The notes beneath the pieces were generated by a model, which saw only the letters and a program-made list of their open reading frames with translations, had not been told where the DNA came from and ran no database searches. From Bacillus sp. FJAT-27445 (GTDB lineage: Bacteria; Bacillota; Bacilli; Bacillales; Cytobacillaceae), in assembly GCF_001510665.1 (NCBI RefSeq), contig NZ_LMTI01000002.1, positions 381,753 through 445,752 of the forward strand: a stretch of DNA of 64,000 nt. Reading direction: 5' to 3'. Position numbers and translations under genes: made by a program. Within the stretch, counting starts at the first letter, position 1; each line of letters opens with the position of its first letter. Shown in pieces: positions 36,117 to 46,398 of this stretch.

Positions 36117-37466
36117 TTATGCAACTTGCCATGTCCAATTGGCAAGTTTCTTCAAATTCATTGCAGCAAAAGTAAGCATCGCCTGCATGGACAATTTTTT
36201 AAGGCCTCGTAAGGTTGTCCACCGCATACCATGCTTTTCTTTTGCGTCCGCAAAGACACGTTCAATCGTTTCTTTTCGTTTGGCGTATATCTGTTTAATC
36301 TCATGCGTGTGTCGCAAATGTTCTGCCTCTTCCAGGTAAGGCTCCCAAATGTGGCGCTGAATGAGCTTTTGATGGTTTTTACTTTCTGTACACTTTGATA
36401 GAAATGGGCAAGAAGCGCAAATTGCTGGATTTGACTTATACTGGCGATACCCTTCTTTCGTTGTTGTCGTGTACTTTAATTCCTGCCCTTCAGGGCAGAG
36501 GTAGCAATTGTAGTACTCATCATAAACATAGTCATGCTTTCGGAAGAACCCTTCTTTCGTTTTTGGACGCGTATAAGGAAGAACAGGCAACATCTGATTC
36601 TCTAATAGAAAATTAGTGATTGAGTGTGTTTTATAGGCTGCATCAGCTGCGACAGCTAGCGGCTTCTTTACCTTTTCAATTATCTTTTCGACAAGTGGCT
36701 GTAAGATATGGCTGTCATGTATGTTGCCAGGAGTGACGATGGTCCCCAACACAAATCCTTTTTCATCCGTGGCTGCATGAAATGAATAGGCAAACTGTTT
36801 CGTTCGCTCATCCTTTACATAATAGCCGCTCTCAGGATCTGTCGTACTCTCCTTGATTTCCTTCCACTCCTCCTTTTCAAATTTCTCAGGAGAAAATGGC
36901 TTTTTCCCGTGTTTCTCCCGATCTAAATTAAGCTCCATTTGAAGCTTTTCTTCATAGGCGCGGGTTTCCTTTCGAACGAGTTTCTTGCCATACTTGCGTT
37001 TATTGGCATTCGCTTTTACATGTGTAGAATCTACAAATACATGTTCAGGAGACAACAACCCTTTATCCATAATCTCCATTAAGATCCGATAGAAAATCTG
37101 TTCAAACACATCGGAATCATAAAAACGGCGTTCGTAATTTTTACCGAAGGTAGAGAAGTGCGGAACTTCCGTGTAGAAACCAAACCCTAAAAACCAACGA
37201 TATGCCATGTTGGTTTCAATCTCTTTAATGGTTTGGCGCATGGAACCTATGCCAAATATGTATTGTATGAAAGTTATTTTAAATAGTACGACTGGATCAA
37301 TACTAGGCCGGCCCAGTCCGGAATACAAGTGTTCTACCAATGGATAGATGAATGAAAAATCAATCGCAGATTCCAGCTTGCGCACTAAATGATTTTCAGG
37401 AACTAATTGATCGATGGTCAGCATTTCAAATTGTTCACGTTCATTGGCTTGATTTTTAGTCATCAT
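36117..37466 (-). CDS. IS1182-family DDE transposase
   Basis: A 449-aa transposase. The N-terminal domain (DUF772 type) includes MLTIDQLVPENHLVRKL and GRPSIDPVVLFKI. Catalytic-domain landmarks are FVDSTHVKANANKRK (first Asp), AVAADAAYKTHS (second Asp) and ETIERVFADAKEKHGMRW (Glu). A cysteine cluster CYLCPEG ... CASCPFLSKC, common in IS1182 relatives, lies near residue 330-370. The frame is uninterrupted, so the element may be active. The stop is followed by the 17-bp hairpin at the element end. Confidence 0.93.
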   Translation of the reverse strand: MMTKNQANEREQFEMLTIDQLVPENHLVRKLESAIDFSFIYPLVEHLYSGLGRPSIDPVVLFKITFIQYIFGIGSMRQTIKEIETNMAYRWFLGFGFYTEVPHFSTFGKNYERRFYDSDVFEQIFYRILMEIMDKGLLSPEHVFVDSTHVKANANKRKYGKKLVRKETRAYEEKLQMELNLDREKHGKKPFSPEKFEKEEWKEIKESTTDPESGYYVKDERTKQFAYSFHAATDEKGFVLGTIVTPGNIHDSHILQPLVEKIIEKVKKPLAVAADAAYKTHSITNFLLENQMLPVLPYTRPKTKEGFFRKHDYVYDEYYNCYLCPEGQELKYTTTTKEGYRQYKSNPAICASCPFLSKCTESKNHQKLIQRHIWEPYLEEAEHLRHTHEIKQIYAKRKETIERVFADAKEKHGMRWTTLRGLKKLSMQAMLTFAAMNLKKLANWTWQVA

Positions 37467-37511
37467 GGCAGGTCACCTCATACATAGTGTTCTTTATATA
37501 AAGGGAATACT

Positions 37512-37622
37512 AGTCGATTGGAATGGAGGGTGGCGACTCCTGCGGGAATAGCGGGATAGTCGAGACCCTGGACTGAGCGTAGCGAGGGAAGCGGCTCGGC
37601 CCCGCCCACGGAAAGCGTCCAC
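37512..37622 (-). repeat. palindromic repeat inside the IS, short form (copy C)
   Basis: Upstream of the transposase, within the IS. On the minus strand it begins ACGCTTTCCGTGGGCGGGG and ends CACCCTCCATTCCAATCGAC. The equivalent place in the decayed IS copy carries the long form (copy D). Confidence 0.8.
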
Positions 37623-37721
37623 CCGGAATGGAAATCTAGACGCACTGTCATTTCAATTTATATTTTAAATTAAAAAAGACTGTAGGCAAACCCGAAACTC
37701 TTCGAGTTTGTCTACAGTCTG

Positions 37722-37743
37722 ACCGCAGGAAATCCCGCGGTTC
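37722..37743 (-). terminator. secDF-proximal half of the duplicated terminator palindrome
   Basis: ACCGC.GG / CC.GCGGT palindrome directly after the secDF stop. Its natural T-run is replaced by the IS end, whose own hairpin (37679-37720) now follows within 2 bp. Confidence 0.7.
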
Positions 37744-37749
37744 TTTAAA

Positions 37750-40014
37750 TTATACCTGCGGCTGATCGGAGTACTTTTTCTTTTCCTTGTACGTGATCAG
37801 GACGCCTTTTTTCTTCAGTTCTTTATTTTTCCACTCTACCCAAATCTGGGCGGCGATGAAAATGGACGAATACGTACCGACAATCAAACCGACGAGCAAG
37901 GCGAGGGAGAAACTCCGGATCGATTCGCTTCCGAAGATCAGGAGCGCCACAACGGACAGTGCGACCATAAGAACCGTATTGACGGAACGGCCCAGCGTCT
38001 GCCTGATGCTAGTGTTAACAACATCCTCAATTTCCTGTTTTGTTTTCAGGCGGCGTCGCTTCTGCATGTTCTCGCGCATCCGGTCAAAGGTGACGATCGT
38101 ATCATTGATCGCATAACCAACAACGGTAAGAACCGCGGCAATATACGTAATATCCACTTCCCAGCGGATAATGCTAAACAGCGGGAAGACGAAGAATGCC
38201 GCAAACAGCAAGGCAATAATCGCTGAAACACCCATCGGCAATTCGAAACGGAAGGCCACGAATATAATTAGACCCAAGCAAGCAAGCAACAACGCGTACA
38301 TAGCGTTTTTCGCCAATTCCTTACCCACAGTCGGGGAAACGCTGTTCACAGTCGGGTCTTCGCCGAACACTTTATGCATTTCCGATTTCAGTTTAGTAAC
38401 TTCATCCTTTGAAAAGTCCTTTTTAAAACGTGCCACACCGATATTCTTCTTATCGCCGGAAATTACGATATCATCCGTTTCAAATCCAGCTTTTTTCAGC
38501 TCGGAAGCAACTTTTTCAGTTGTAAGCGGTTTGGCCGAAAGAATATCAACCCTTGTTCCGCTCGTAAAATCGATGCCAAGATTAAGCCTAAAGATAAGAA
38601 GGATGATAATCCCTAAAACGGTAAGCGCACTGGTTGCTATGAAAAAGGCTTTCCTGTTTTTAACGAAATCGAAACGGTCGAACTTCGTTGGTAGTTCAAG
38701 TGTATCGACATTTTGGTCAAGGCTGTAAATCTGGCTCTTTTTAACGCCGAACCAGCTTGCCCTTTTATTCAGGAAGCCGCTGTTTACCCAAAGACCGAGC
38801 AGCCATCTTGATAAATAAACGTTTGTGAAAAAGCTTCCCAGAATACCAATGATCAAGCCTGTCGCGAATCCTTTGACGGAGCTTGTCCCATAGAAGAAAA
38901 GAACTGCCGCCGCAAGGAGAGTCGTAAGGTTGGCGTCGGTAATTGCGGAGAAGGAGTTTTCATTCCCCGCCTTGAAAGCGGCCTTGATCGATTTGCCGAC
39001 CTTGATTTCTTCCTTGATCCGTTCATAGGTAATGATGTTCGCATCAACCGCCATCCCGACACCCAGGATAAGGGCAGCTATACCCGGAAGCGTTAGGACT
39101 ACATTCAGCCAATCAAATATGAGTACAGTCAGGTAGATGTAAATCGTAAGAGTCAGTGTCGCGATGAATCCAGGGAAACGGTAGTACGCGATCATGAACA
39201 GGAAGATCGCCAATACGCCGATGATGCCAGCGAATAATGTTTTATCCATTGCCTGCGCACCGAATTGCGCGCCAACCGAAGTCGAGTAAATTTCCGTAAG
39301 CTTTACTGGCAGAGCCCCTGCGTTGAGAAGACTCGCTAGCGTCTGGGCTTCTTCAGGCGTAAACGATCCTACTATCGAAACTGTATTTTGGTTAAAGACT
39401 TCCCTCACGGTCGGGGCCGAAATGAAACCCGGCACTTCCTTGCCCACTTCTCCTCTGAAGGAATCTTTGCCTTCTTCAAAATCCAGCCAGATGACCAAAT
39501 AGTTGTCTGGCGCCTTGTTGACAATTTCCTGCGTTACTTTCCGGAATTTGTCCGCGCTTTTTAATTTCAGAGAAACGCTTGGCTTTCCGTCCTCATCAAA
39601 TGTTTGTTTGGCTCCGCCCTCCGCAAGGTCGGCACCGTCCATCATCAAATTGTCATCGGCATCCCTGAATGTCAGGTTTGCTTGTGTCGACAGGATCTCA
39701 CGGGCTTTTGCCTGATCGGTTACGCCTGCAAGCTGGACCCTGATCCGGTCGGTGCCTTCAATTTGAATATTCGGCTCGCTCACGCCAAGCGCGTTGACAC
39801 GCCTGTCCAGAGCTTCGGCAGTATCAATGAGAGCCTTTTTGTCAATTTTCTGGCCTTTCTTAGCCGGCTTCACTTGGTAAAGAATTTCAAATCCGCCCTG
39901 CAAATCGAGGCCGAGTTTAATATCTTTTAAGATGTTTAGTGATGTGGCGCCTATTAGACTTCCAACCAAGGCGATAACAAGTATAAAGGCCACAATCCTG
40001 TTGCGCTTAACCAT
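37750..40014 (-). CDS. secDF: fused protein translocase subunits SecD and SecF
   Basis: Proton-driven accessory complex that pulls exported proteins from SecYEG. The single 754-aa chain contains both halves, as in B. subtilis. SecD half: first membrane segment at 8-27, the D1 motif LGLDLQGGFEILYQV, large periplasmic domain, then five membrane segments (about 265-430, with GVGMAVDANIITYERI). SecF half from about 450: FVKNRKAFFIATSAL, LGIDFTSGTRVDIL, and YAINDTIVTFDRMREN. Its terminator was split by the IS insertion at 35998-37721. Confidence 0.98.
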   Translation of the reverse strand: MVKRNRIVAFILVIALVGSLIGATSLNILKDIKLGLDLQGGFEILYQVKPAKKGQKIDKKALIDTAEALDRRVNALGVSEPNIQIEGTDRIRVQLAGVTDQAKAREILSTQANLTFRDADDNLMMDGADLAEGGAKQTFDEDGKPSVSLKLKSADKFRKVTQEIVNKAPDNYLVIWLDFEEGKDSFRGEVGKEVPGFISAPTVREVFNQNTVSIVGSFTPEEAQTLASLLNAGALPVKLTEIYSTSVGAQFGAQAMDKTLFAGIIGVLAIFLFMIAYYRFPGFIATLTLTIYIYLTVLIFDWLNVVLTLPGIAALILGVGMAVDANIITYERIKEEIKVGKSIKAAFKAGNENSFSAITDANLTTLLAAAVLFFYGTSSVKGFATGLIIGILGSFFTNVYLSRWLLGLWVNSGFLNKRASWFGVKKSQIYSLDQNVDTLELPTKFDRFDFVKNRKAFFIATSALTVLGIIILLIFRLNLGIDFTSGTRVDILSAKPLTTEKVASELKKAGFETDDIVISGDKKNIGVARFKKDFSKDEVTKLKSEMHKVFGEDPTVNSVSPTVGKELAKNAMYALLLACLGLIIFVAFRFELPMGVSAIIALLFAAFFVFPLFSIIRWEVDITYIAAVLTVVGYAINDTIVTFDRMRENMQKRRRLKTKQEIEDVVNTSIRQTLGRSVNTVLMVALSVVALLIFGSESIRSFSLALLVGLIVGTYSSIFIAAQIWVEWKNKELKKKGVLITYKEKKKYSDQPQV

Positions 40015-40166
40015 TCAGTTGTTCCTCCTTCAATTCCATGCACATAACCTATTGCTACTTTTAACCAATATTCTCATTATGAATTATCAGCAATATCCTG
40101 TCAATTTGCTATAATTGGGAATTTGTACTAAAACGACCCTAATCCAAATGGCTCAAAAAAATAATA

Positions 40167-40187
40167 GCTCCGCATGGATAGCGGAGC
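40167..40187 (-). terminator. terminator after comN
   Basis: Perfect GCTCCGC / GCGGAGC stem with 7-nt loop, followed by ATTATTTTTTTGAG on the minus strand. Confidence 0.85.
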
Positions 40188-40201
40188 CGCCGTCACAGGC
40201 A

Positions 40202-40498
40202 TTATTTTAACAACTCTTTCCACTCTTCTTCGTTATCAAGGGAAAAGGGCGATTCCTTATACGTTTCCATTGTTGCAAAACTGATGAAGTCACTCATCTT
40301 TACCGTTAGGATATCCTGGACAATTTGATGGAATAGCTTTTCTCCTTTGTCCTTTTTCCATTTTTTCTTGACGAGATACATCCATAGCTCCTCTTTGCTA
40401 ATTGAATTGTTCCCGAGAAGCCGGAATTCATCCAGCTTGCTTTCGAGGACAGGAGCAAGCGTTGACCGGTATTGATCGTAAACATGCCCTTTTTCCAT
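40202..40498 (-). CDS. comN: post-transcriptional regulator ComN-type (YrzD)
   Basis: A 98-aa protein of the ComN family; in B. subtilis ComN acts post-transcriptionally on comE mRNA and binds DivIVA. The sequence DEFRLLGNNSISKEELWMYLVKKKWKK and the C-terminal SDFISFATMETYKESPFSL match the family. It lies between secDF and spoVB as in B. subtilis, reading toward secDF, with its own terminator. Confidence 0.88.
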   Translation of the reverse strand: MEKGHVYDQYRSTLAPVLESKLDEFRLLGNNSISKEELWMYLVKKKWKKDKGEKLFHQIVQDILTVKMSDFISFATMETYKESPFSLDNEEEWKELLK

Positions 40499-40612
40499 TT
40501 GGCCCTCCCGTAACTGTTTGTCTTTTTAAGCCATCCGTGTGTCTTCTTGTCCACCTCGCTGCATATAGTTAATTGTATATGATATCCACTATTTTGAGAA
40601 GGTGGGAAACGA

Positions 40613-42172
40613 ATGTCTAAGTTTTTAAAAGGGACAGCCATCCTGCTCTTGGCAGGCTTTATAACGAGGGTGCTTGGTTTCATCAACCGGATTGCCATTG
40701 CCCGCTTCATCGGCGAGGAAGGGGTTGGCCTGTATATGATGGCCTATCCAACCCTTGTCCTCGTCATTACAATTACGCAGTTCGGGCTCCCGGTGGCTAT
40801 TTCAAAAGCCATTGCAGAAGCAGAGGCTCGCGGGGAATATGGTAAAATCAAAAAAATCCTCGTCGTTTCCCTTGCGACAACCCTTACCTTGTCTGCAATT
40901 TTCACACCCGCACTCATTCTGCTGGCACCATGGCTTTCCGAGACGCTGTTTACAGACAACCGTACATTCTATCCTCTTATAGCTATTGCTCCGGTGGTTC
41001 CAGTCATCGCGGTTTCATCGGTGCTGCGCGGCTATTTCCAGGGGCGGCAAAACATGAAGCCGGCTGCCTATTCCCAGATTCTTGAACAATTTTTCAGGAT
41101 TGCGTTAATTGCCGTCATGACTAAAGCATTCCTTCCGTACGGCATAGAGTATGCAGCCGCGGGAGCAATGCTTTCAGCTGTTATTGGTGAAATCGTCTCA
41201 TTGATTTACTTAATGACCGCTTTTAAACTGAAGAAAAAATTCCGATTGCGAAAGGATTTCTTTAAGTTTGTCCGGTCCGGCAGGCAGCCCTTTAAGGAAC
41301 TAATGAATGTTGCAGTGCCTACAACAGGCAGCAGGCTGATCGGCTCCATCTCCTGGTTTTTTGAGCCAATAGTCGTCTCGCTCAGCCTTGGGCTCGCGGG
41401 AATCGCCGCGGCGGAAGCAACGAAACAGTATGGGGCGCTTACCGGATTTGCGATGCCATTACTCCTTTTGCCATCGTTTATCACTTATTCGCTTGCGACT
41501 TCACTAGTTCCTGCCATCAGCGAGGCGAATTCAAAAAATGACGGCAATTTGATTGAATACCGCTTGCAGCAATCGCTCCGTTTTTCTTTTTTAACCGGCG
41601 GAATTGCTGTTGCCGTGCTGTATGTCCTTGCTGATCCGCTAATGATGTTGATGTACGGTTCCAGTAATGGAGCGCAGTTCATTCGGATTATGGCTCCCTT
41701 CTTCTTATTCTATTACTACCAGGGACCCCTCCAGGCAGCGCTTCAGGCCATGAATCTCGCCAAGGCTGCAATGATTAACAGCCTTATTGGCGCTATTGTC
41801 AAAACAGCTGTCATATTTGTATTAGCATCCCAGCCTTCGTTCGGGATTAACGGGGCCGCGCTCGGCATGATTACCGGTTTTGTACTGGTCACCCTACTCC
41901 ATTTTGCAACAGTATTGAAAAGAATATCGTTCTCATTCCATATAATGGAGTACCTTAAAGGTTTTCTTGCAATTGCTATTTCAGGAATATGCGGTTCTTT
42001 CATCTACATAAACATTGCGGGTGGGAATTCCCTTTTATTCCGTGTCGTACTTTCGGTAGCTAGCATGGCGACAATATATGTAATCCTTGTCCTTTTCCTA
42101 AAACTGATTAGGCCTGCGGAGCTAAAAAGAATTCCTTATATCGGACCTTTCCTATCAAGGCTTTCTTATTAA
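40613..42172 (+). CDS. spoVB: stage V sporulation protein B, MOP-superfamily lipid flippase
   Basis: Membrane protein of the MATE/polysaccharide-transporter superfamily needed for spore cortex synthesis, probably flipping lipid II-type precursors in the mother cell outer forespore membrane. 519 aa with about 14 hydrophobic segments, beginning MSKFLKGTAILLLAGFITRVLGFINRI. The family arginines in GFITRVLGFINRIAIARFIGEEGVG are present. AAGGTGG lies 7 nt before the ATG. A GCATATA element upstream (about 40562) resembles a sigma-E -35 but I see no matching -10. Confidence 0.95.
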   Translation: MSKFLKGTAILLLAGFITRVLGFINRIAIARFIGEEGVGLYMMAYPTLVLVITITQFGLPVAISKAIAEAEARGEYGKIKKILVVSLATTLTLSAIFTPALILLAPWLSETLFTDNRTFYPLIAIAPVVPVIAVSSVLRGYFQGRQNMKPAAYSQILEQFFRIALIAVMTKAFLPYGIEYAAAGAMLSAVIGEIVSLIYLMTAFKLKKKFRLRKDFFKFVRSGRQPFKELMNVAVPTTGSRLIGSISWFFEPIVVSLSLGLAGIAAAEATKQYGALTGFAMPLLLLPSFITYSLATSLVPAISEANSKNDGNLIEYRLQQSLRFSFLTGGIAVAVLYVLADPLMMLMYGSSNGAQFIRIMAPFFLFYYYQGPLQAALQAMNLAKAAMINSLIGAIVKTAVIFVLASQPSFGINGAALGMITGFVLVTLLHFATVLKRISFSFHIMEYLKGFLAIAISGICGSFIYINIAGGNSLLFRVVLSVASMATIYVILVLFLKLIRPAELKRIPYIGPFLSRLSY

Positions 42173-42195
42173 AATGGACCTTCAAAAATTAAAGA

Positions 42196-42233
42196 GGCTG
42201 GTGACAGGATATTCCACATTCCTGAAGCCAGCC
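42196..42233. terminator. bidirectional terminator between spoVB and the DUF421 gene
   Basis: GGCTGG (42196-42201) pairs with CCAGCC (42228-42233), with an inner AGG/CCT pair. It lies between two convergent genes. Confidence 0.75.
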
Positions 42234-42234
42234 C

Positions 42235-42903
42235 TTACTTTTTATCAAGCTTATCAATATAAAGATCTCCCCGGTCATAACTGCAAAAAGAAATTTTCCT
42301 GATTTCGGGTGCGCCCTGCTTCTTTAATTCCTGTCGGAGCCAAAAGCTCGTCTTGTTGATTCTTTTCAGGTTTTCCTCCTGGATAATCCCGTCAATTATT
42401 AAGGGCATCGTAATATCCCCCTCGGGAGCATTCTTTTTTTTCTTTCCTGGCGGCTCCTTTTTAAAAACGGAAAGCTTTCCTGAAGGCTCCAGAATCGCAA
42501 ATTCTACATCGGAGATATTCCGTATGTTTTTTTCCCTTAGCTGAACAAGCAGGTCGTCAAAATTATAGCGCTGCTTCTTCATCGTTTTTTCATCAATTGT
42601 GCCCTTGTTGATGATAATGGACGGCCTGCCATCTATCAAATCCCTGAATCTTTTGCTCTTTAGGGATATAAATGCAAATACTATCTGAAGTGTCACAATT
42701 GCAATGATTGGGATAAGGGTATGGATTAAATGGTCATTCGTATTTTCAATCGCCATTGAAGCAATTTCCGCGAGCATGATTGTAACAACGAGATCAATGA
42801 CGCTAAGCTCCCCAACTTCCCTTTTCCCCATCAAGCGAAAGGTAACAATTATAAGGAGATATAAAAGGATAGTCCGGAACAGTATCTCCCAATGATGAGC
42901 CAT
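42235..42903 (-). CDS. yrbG: DUF421 membrane protein (YrbG/YetF-like)
   Basis: 222-aa member of the DUF421/YetF family, several of which are spore-membrane proteins. Three N-terminal hydrophobic segments (ILLYLLIIVTFRLMGKREVGEL, the IDLVVTIMLAEIASMAIEN region and LIPIIAIVTLQIVFAFIS) are followed by a cytoplasmic domain with the family motif DGRPSIIINKGTIDEKTMKKQRYNFDDLL. Function in transport or sensing is unproven. Position next to spoVB follows B. subtilis. Confidence 0.9.
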   Translation of the reverse strand: MAHHWEILFRTILLYLLIIVTFRLMGKREVGELSVIDLVVTIMLAEIASMAIENTNDHLIHTLIPIIAIVTLQIVFAFISLKSKRFRDLIDGRPSIIINKGTIDEKTMKKQRYNFDDLLVQLREKNIRNISDVEFAILEPSGKLSVFKKEPPGKKKKNAPEGDITMPLIIDGIIQEENLKRINKTSFWLRQELKKQGAPEIRKISFCSYDRGDLYIDKLDKK

Positions 42904-43079
42904 ATTGACGCCTCCTGGATATCGATACCCTTATTCTCTTCACTCAGGCCCAAAAAAGTACGGTACATTTTTCCACCTGGGGCAATTTTGGAATTCTAAT
43001 TTTAATCTTTGCGAATATGCTTGTACTAGGCAAAGACTTGGGCCTTGCTATTGGATTAAAGCGGGGCCGGAAGGGGAGG

Positions 43080-43475
43080 ATGAAAATCGAGACCAGAGGC
43101 ATCGGGAGAGGAATCGTTTTTGGGCTGATCTTCATATTTGTATTTGCAATGATCAGTTCATTAATCTTTTCGTTAATTTTGAGGTTTACGTCTGTTCGTG
43201 AGCTGTCGCTCGAGTATATTATTACAGCTATGTCCTTTATCGGCCTGTTTGGCGGAGGATTCCTAGCCGGCGGCAAAGCTGGAGAAAGAGGCTGGCTGAT
43301 CGGGGGCATGACCGGGCTGATTTATTCGTTGATTGTCCTTATGTTTCAGTACCTGGGATATGACAGGCTGTTTGACGCGCAGCAAATCGTTTACCACATT
43401 TGTTATATCCTTATATCCATGATGGGCGGAATCCTTGGCGTGAATATTGCTTCGCCAAAAAGGACAGCTTCCTAA
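43080..43475 (+). CDS. yrzE: TIGR04086 family membrane protein (YrzE)
   Basis: 131 aa with four predicted membrane helices: GIVFGLIFIFVFAMISSLIF, YIITAMSFIGLFGGGFLAG, WLIGGMTGLIYSLIVLMFQYLGY and ICYILISMMGGILGVNI. The TIGR04086 family is conserved in spore formers and of unknown function. The ATG at 43080 has GGAAGG 5 nt upstream and gives the family length; an extended frame to 43017 adds a basic leader with no site. Confidence 0.85.
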   Translation: MKIETRGIGRGIVFGLIFIFVFAMISSLIFSLILRFTSVRELSLEYIITAMSFIGLFGGGFLAGGKAGERGWLIGGMTGLIYSLIVLMFQYLGYDRLFDAQQIVYHICYILISMMGGILGVNIASPKRTAS

Positions 43476-43544
43476 AAAGATGGGGTTCGGCTTATCCAGT
43501 GAATGAAGCAGTAGATACGTCCCCTGCTTCATTCGGCTTCAAAC

Positions 43545-43577
43545 AAAAGGCATCCCACTCGTTGTGGAATGCCTTTT
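43545..43577. terminator. bidirectional terminator between yrzE and yajC
   Basis: AAAAGGCAT / ATGCCTTTT outer stem plus inner CAC/GTG, with T-rich tails in both directions, between convergent genes. Confidence 0.85.
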
Positions 43578-43586
43578 TTGTGTTGT

Positions 43587-43871
43587 TTAGCTGTTTGTTG
43601 TTTCAGAAGCGTGAACATCGCGGATTGCCGCACGATCATATGTAAGCCTGCTTCCATCCCCACAGCGGATGACAACTTTGTCCTCATCCAGTGAATCGAC
43701 AAAACCATGAAGGCCGCCAATTGTTACAACGCGGTCCCCCTTTTTCAGTTCGCTCTGCATTTTCTGAACTGCTTTTTGGCGCTTCTGCTGCGGACGGATC
43801 AATAGAAAGTAAAATAGGACAAACATTAGGATTAATGGTCCTATTGTACCTAGAAGATTACCTCCACCCAT
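43587..43871 (-). CDS. yajC: preprotein translocase accessory subunit YajC
   Basis: 94-aa single-span membrane protein associated with SecDF-YajC. One N-terminal transmembrane segment (LGTIGPLILMFVLFYFLLI, residues 6-24) is followed by the signature RPQQKRQKAVQKMQSELKKG and a beta-rich cytoplasmic domain (DRVVTIGGLHGFVDSLDEDKV). Conserved linkage queA-tgt-yajC is present; secDF lies 4 kb away. Confidence 0.96.
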   Translation of the reverse strand: MGGGNLLGTIGPLILMFVLFYFLLIRPQQKRQKAVQKMQSELKKGDRVVTIGGLHGFVDSLDEDKVVIRCGDGSRLTYDRAAIRDVHASETTNS

Positions 43872-43899
43872 ATCATTACCTCCTTTCAGTACAATCTAT

Positions 43900-45045
<1,146 letters not shown>

Positions 45046-45117
45046 TTACTCCTTCCATCGGTGAATTGAGCCATAAAGTGAGTATGGCAATTTCCCGATT
45101 CAAAAAATGAATACTAT

Positions 45118-46146
45118 TTAAATAATCAGCATAGCATCGCCAAAGCTGAAGAATCTGTATCTTTCGCTGACTGCGGTCTCATATGCGTGCATGATTGTTT
45201 CCCTGCCCGCGAGAGCGCTGACAAGCATGATTAATGTCGATTTTGGCAAATGGAAATTGGTAATCATCCCGTCAATTGCCTTGAACTCGTAGCCAGGGTA
45301 AATAAAGATGCTCGTCCAGCCGCTGGACGCTGCGAATTGGCCATTTTGTTCGGATGCGACTGTTTCAAGCGTCCTGGTTGAGGTGGTTCCAACCGTAATG
45401 ATCCTGCCGCCGTTTTCTCTCGTTTCGTTCAGAAGCCGGGCGGTGCCTTCTGTTACAATGTAAAACTCGGAATGCATATCATGCTCCAAGACATCATCCA
45501 CACTCACTGGCCTGAAGGTGCCAAGGCCGACATGGAGTGTAATAAAAGCGATTTTGACACCCATTGACCTGATTTCGTCCAGCAATTCCTCGGTAAAATG
45601 AAGTCCGGCTGTTGGGGCAGCCGCGGAACCCCTCTCTTTCGCAAAAACGGTCTGGTACCGGTCTTTGTCCTCAAGCTGTTCCTTTATATAAGGTGGCAGA
45701 GGCATTTCACCAAGCTGCTCAAGAATCTCATAAAAAATCCCGTCATATTTGAATTCCAGCACCCTTCCGCCATGCTCGGCTTCACCCGTGCAAACGGCCG
45801 TAAGGAGCCCATTACCGAATTCAATTTCCGTTCCAACCCTAATTCTTTTTGCTGGCTTAGCAAGTGTTTCCCATGTATCTCCCTCAAGCTGCTTTAAAAG
45901 AAGAATTTCTATCTTCGCTCCAGTATCCTTTTTTGCTCCGTACAGCCGAGCAGGCAGGACTCTAGTGTCATTTAGGACAAGGCAGTCGCCCTCGCGCAAA
46001 TATTCCTTTATATTCTTAAATATCTCATGTTTAATGCCGCCTGTTTTTTTATCGACAACCATCAGCCTGCTATTGGACCTGTTTTCAAGAGGAGTCTGGG
46101 CAATCAGCTCCTCAGGCAGATGAAAATCAAATATATCCACTTTCAT
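45118..46146 (-). CDS. queA: S-adenosylmethionine:tRNA ribosyltransferase-isomerase QueA
   Basis: Transfers the ribosyl moiety of SAM to preQ1 in tRNA, giving epoxyqueuosine. 342 aa from the ATG at 46146, which has AAGGGTG 6 nt upstream and yields [17 protein letters not shown] as in B. subtilis. Family segments [32 protein letters not shown] and [15 protein letters not shown] are all present. Acts directly after Tgt in the pathway; the two genes are adjacent. Confidence 0.97.
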   Translation of the reverse strand: MKVDIFDFHLPEELIAQTPLENRSNSRLMVVDKKTGGIKHEIFKNIKEYLREGDCLVLNDTRVLPARLYGAKKDTGAKIEILLLKQLEGDTWETLAKPAKRIRVGTEIEFGNGLLTAVCTGEAEHGGRVLEFKYDGIFYEILEQLGEMPLPPYIKEQLEDKDRYQTVFAKERGSAAAPTAGLHFTEELLDEIRSMGVKIAFITLHVGLGTFRPVSVDDVLEHDMHSEFYIVTEGTARLLNETRENGGRIITVGTTSTRTLETVASEQNGQFAASSGWTSIFIYPGYEFKAIDGMITNFHLPKSTLIMLVSALAGRETIMHAYETAVSERYRFFSFGDAMLII

Positions 46147-46191
46147 TGGTAACACCCTTACTGTTTATAAAATAAAGGACAGGTGGTTAGC

Positions 46192-46398
46192 CTACCTGAA
46201 CTTCCCGGCTATATAAAGTACAATCGATAAAACAACGCTAATCACAATGGATGTCACAACAGGGAAATAAAAGGTAGTATTTCCTTTTTTAATAAAAATA
46301 TCACCTGGAAGCTTTCCCAGCTTTAGAATAGGCATAAGCAAGCCTATCAAAAAAATGATTGCGCCAATTGCCATCAGCATTTTGGACAATCCGGTCAT
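46192..46398 (-). CDS. yrzS: DUF2905 small membrane protein (YrzS-like)
   Basis: 68-aa protein with two hydrophobic helices ([19 protein letters not shown] and [19 protein letters not shown]) separated by [18 protein letters not shown], the DUF2905 signature. Its ATG overlaps the ruvB stop by 4 bp, so it is translated from the ruvAB-queA-tgt-yajC transcript. Function unknown. Confidence 0.88.
   Translation of the reverse strand: MTGLSKMLMAIGAIIFLIGLLMPILKLGKLPGDIFIKKGNTTFYFPVVTSIVISVVLSIVLYIAGKFR

Larger units (their letters stand above)
35998..37721 (-). mobile_element. complete IS1182-type insertion sequence
   Basis: About 1.72 kb. The ends read CAGAGTGTCGACAAA (35998 inward) and, on the other strand, CAGACTGTAGACAAA (37721 inward), imperfect inverted repeats. 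Each end carries a hairpin of about 40 nt; the 36007-36048 one has a 17-bp perfect stem. It encodes one transposase and a copy (C) of the palindromic repeat upstream of it. Flanks CAGGAAATCC-TGCGGTTC (35980-35997) and CAGGAAATCC-CGCGGTTC (37726-37743) differ at one base and look like an 18-bp or longer target duplication of the secDF terminator. Confidence 0.88.
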
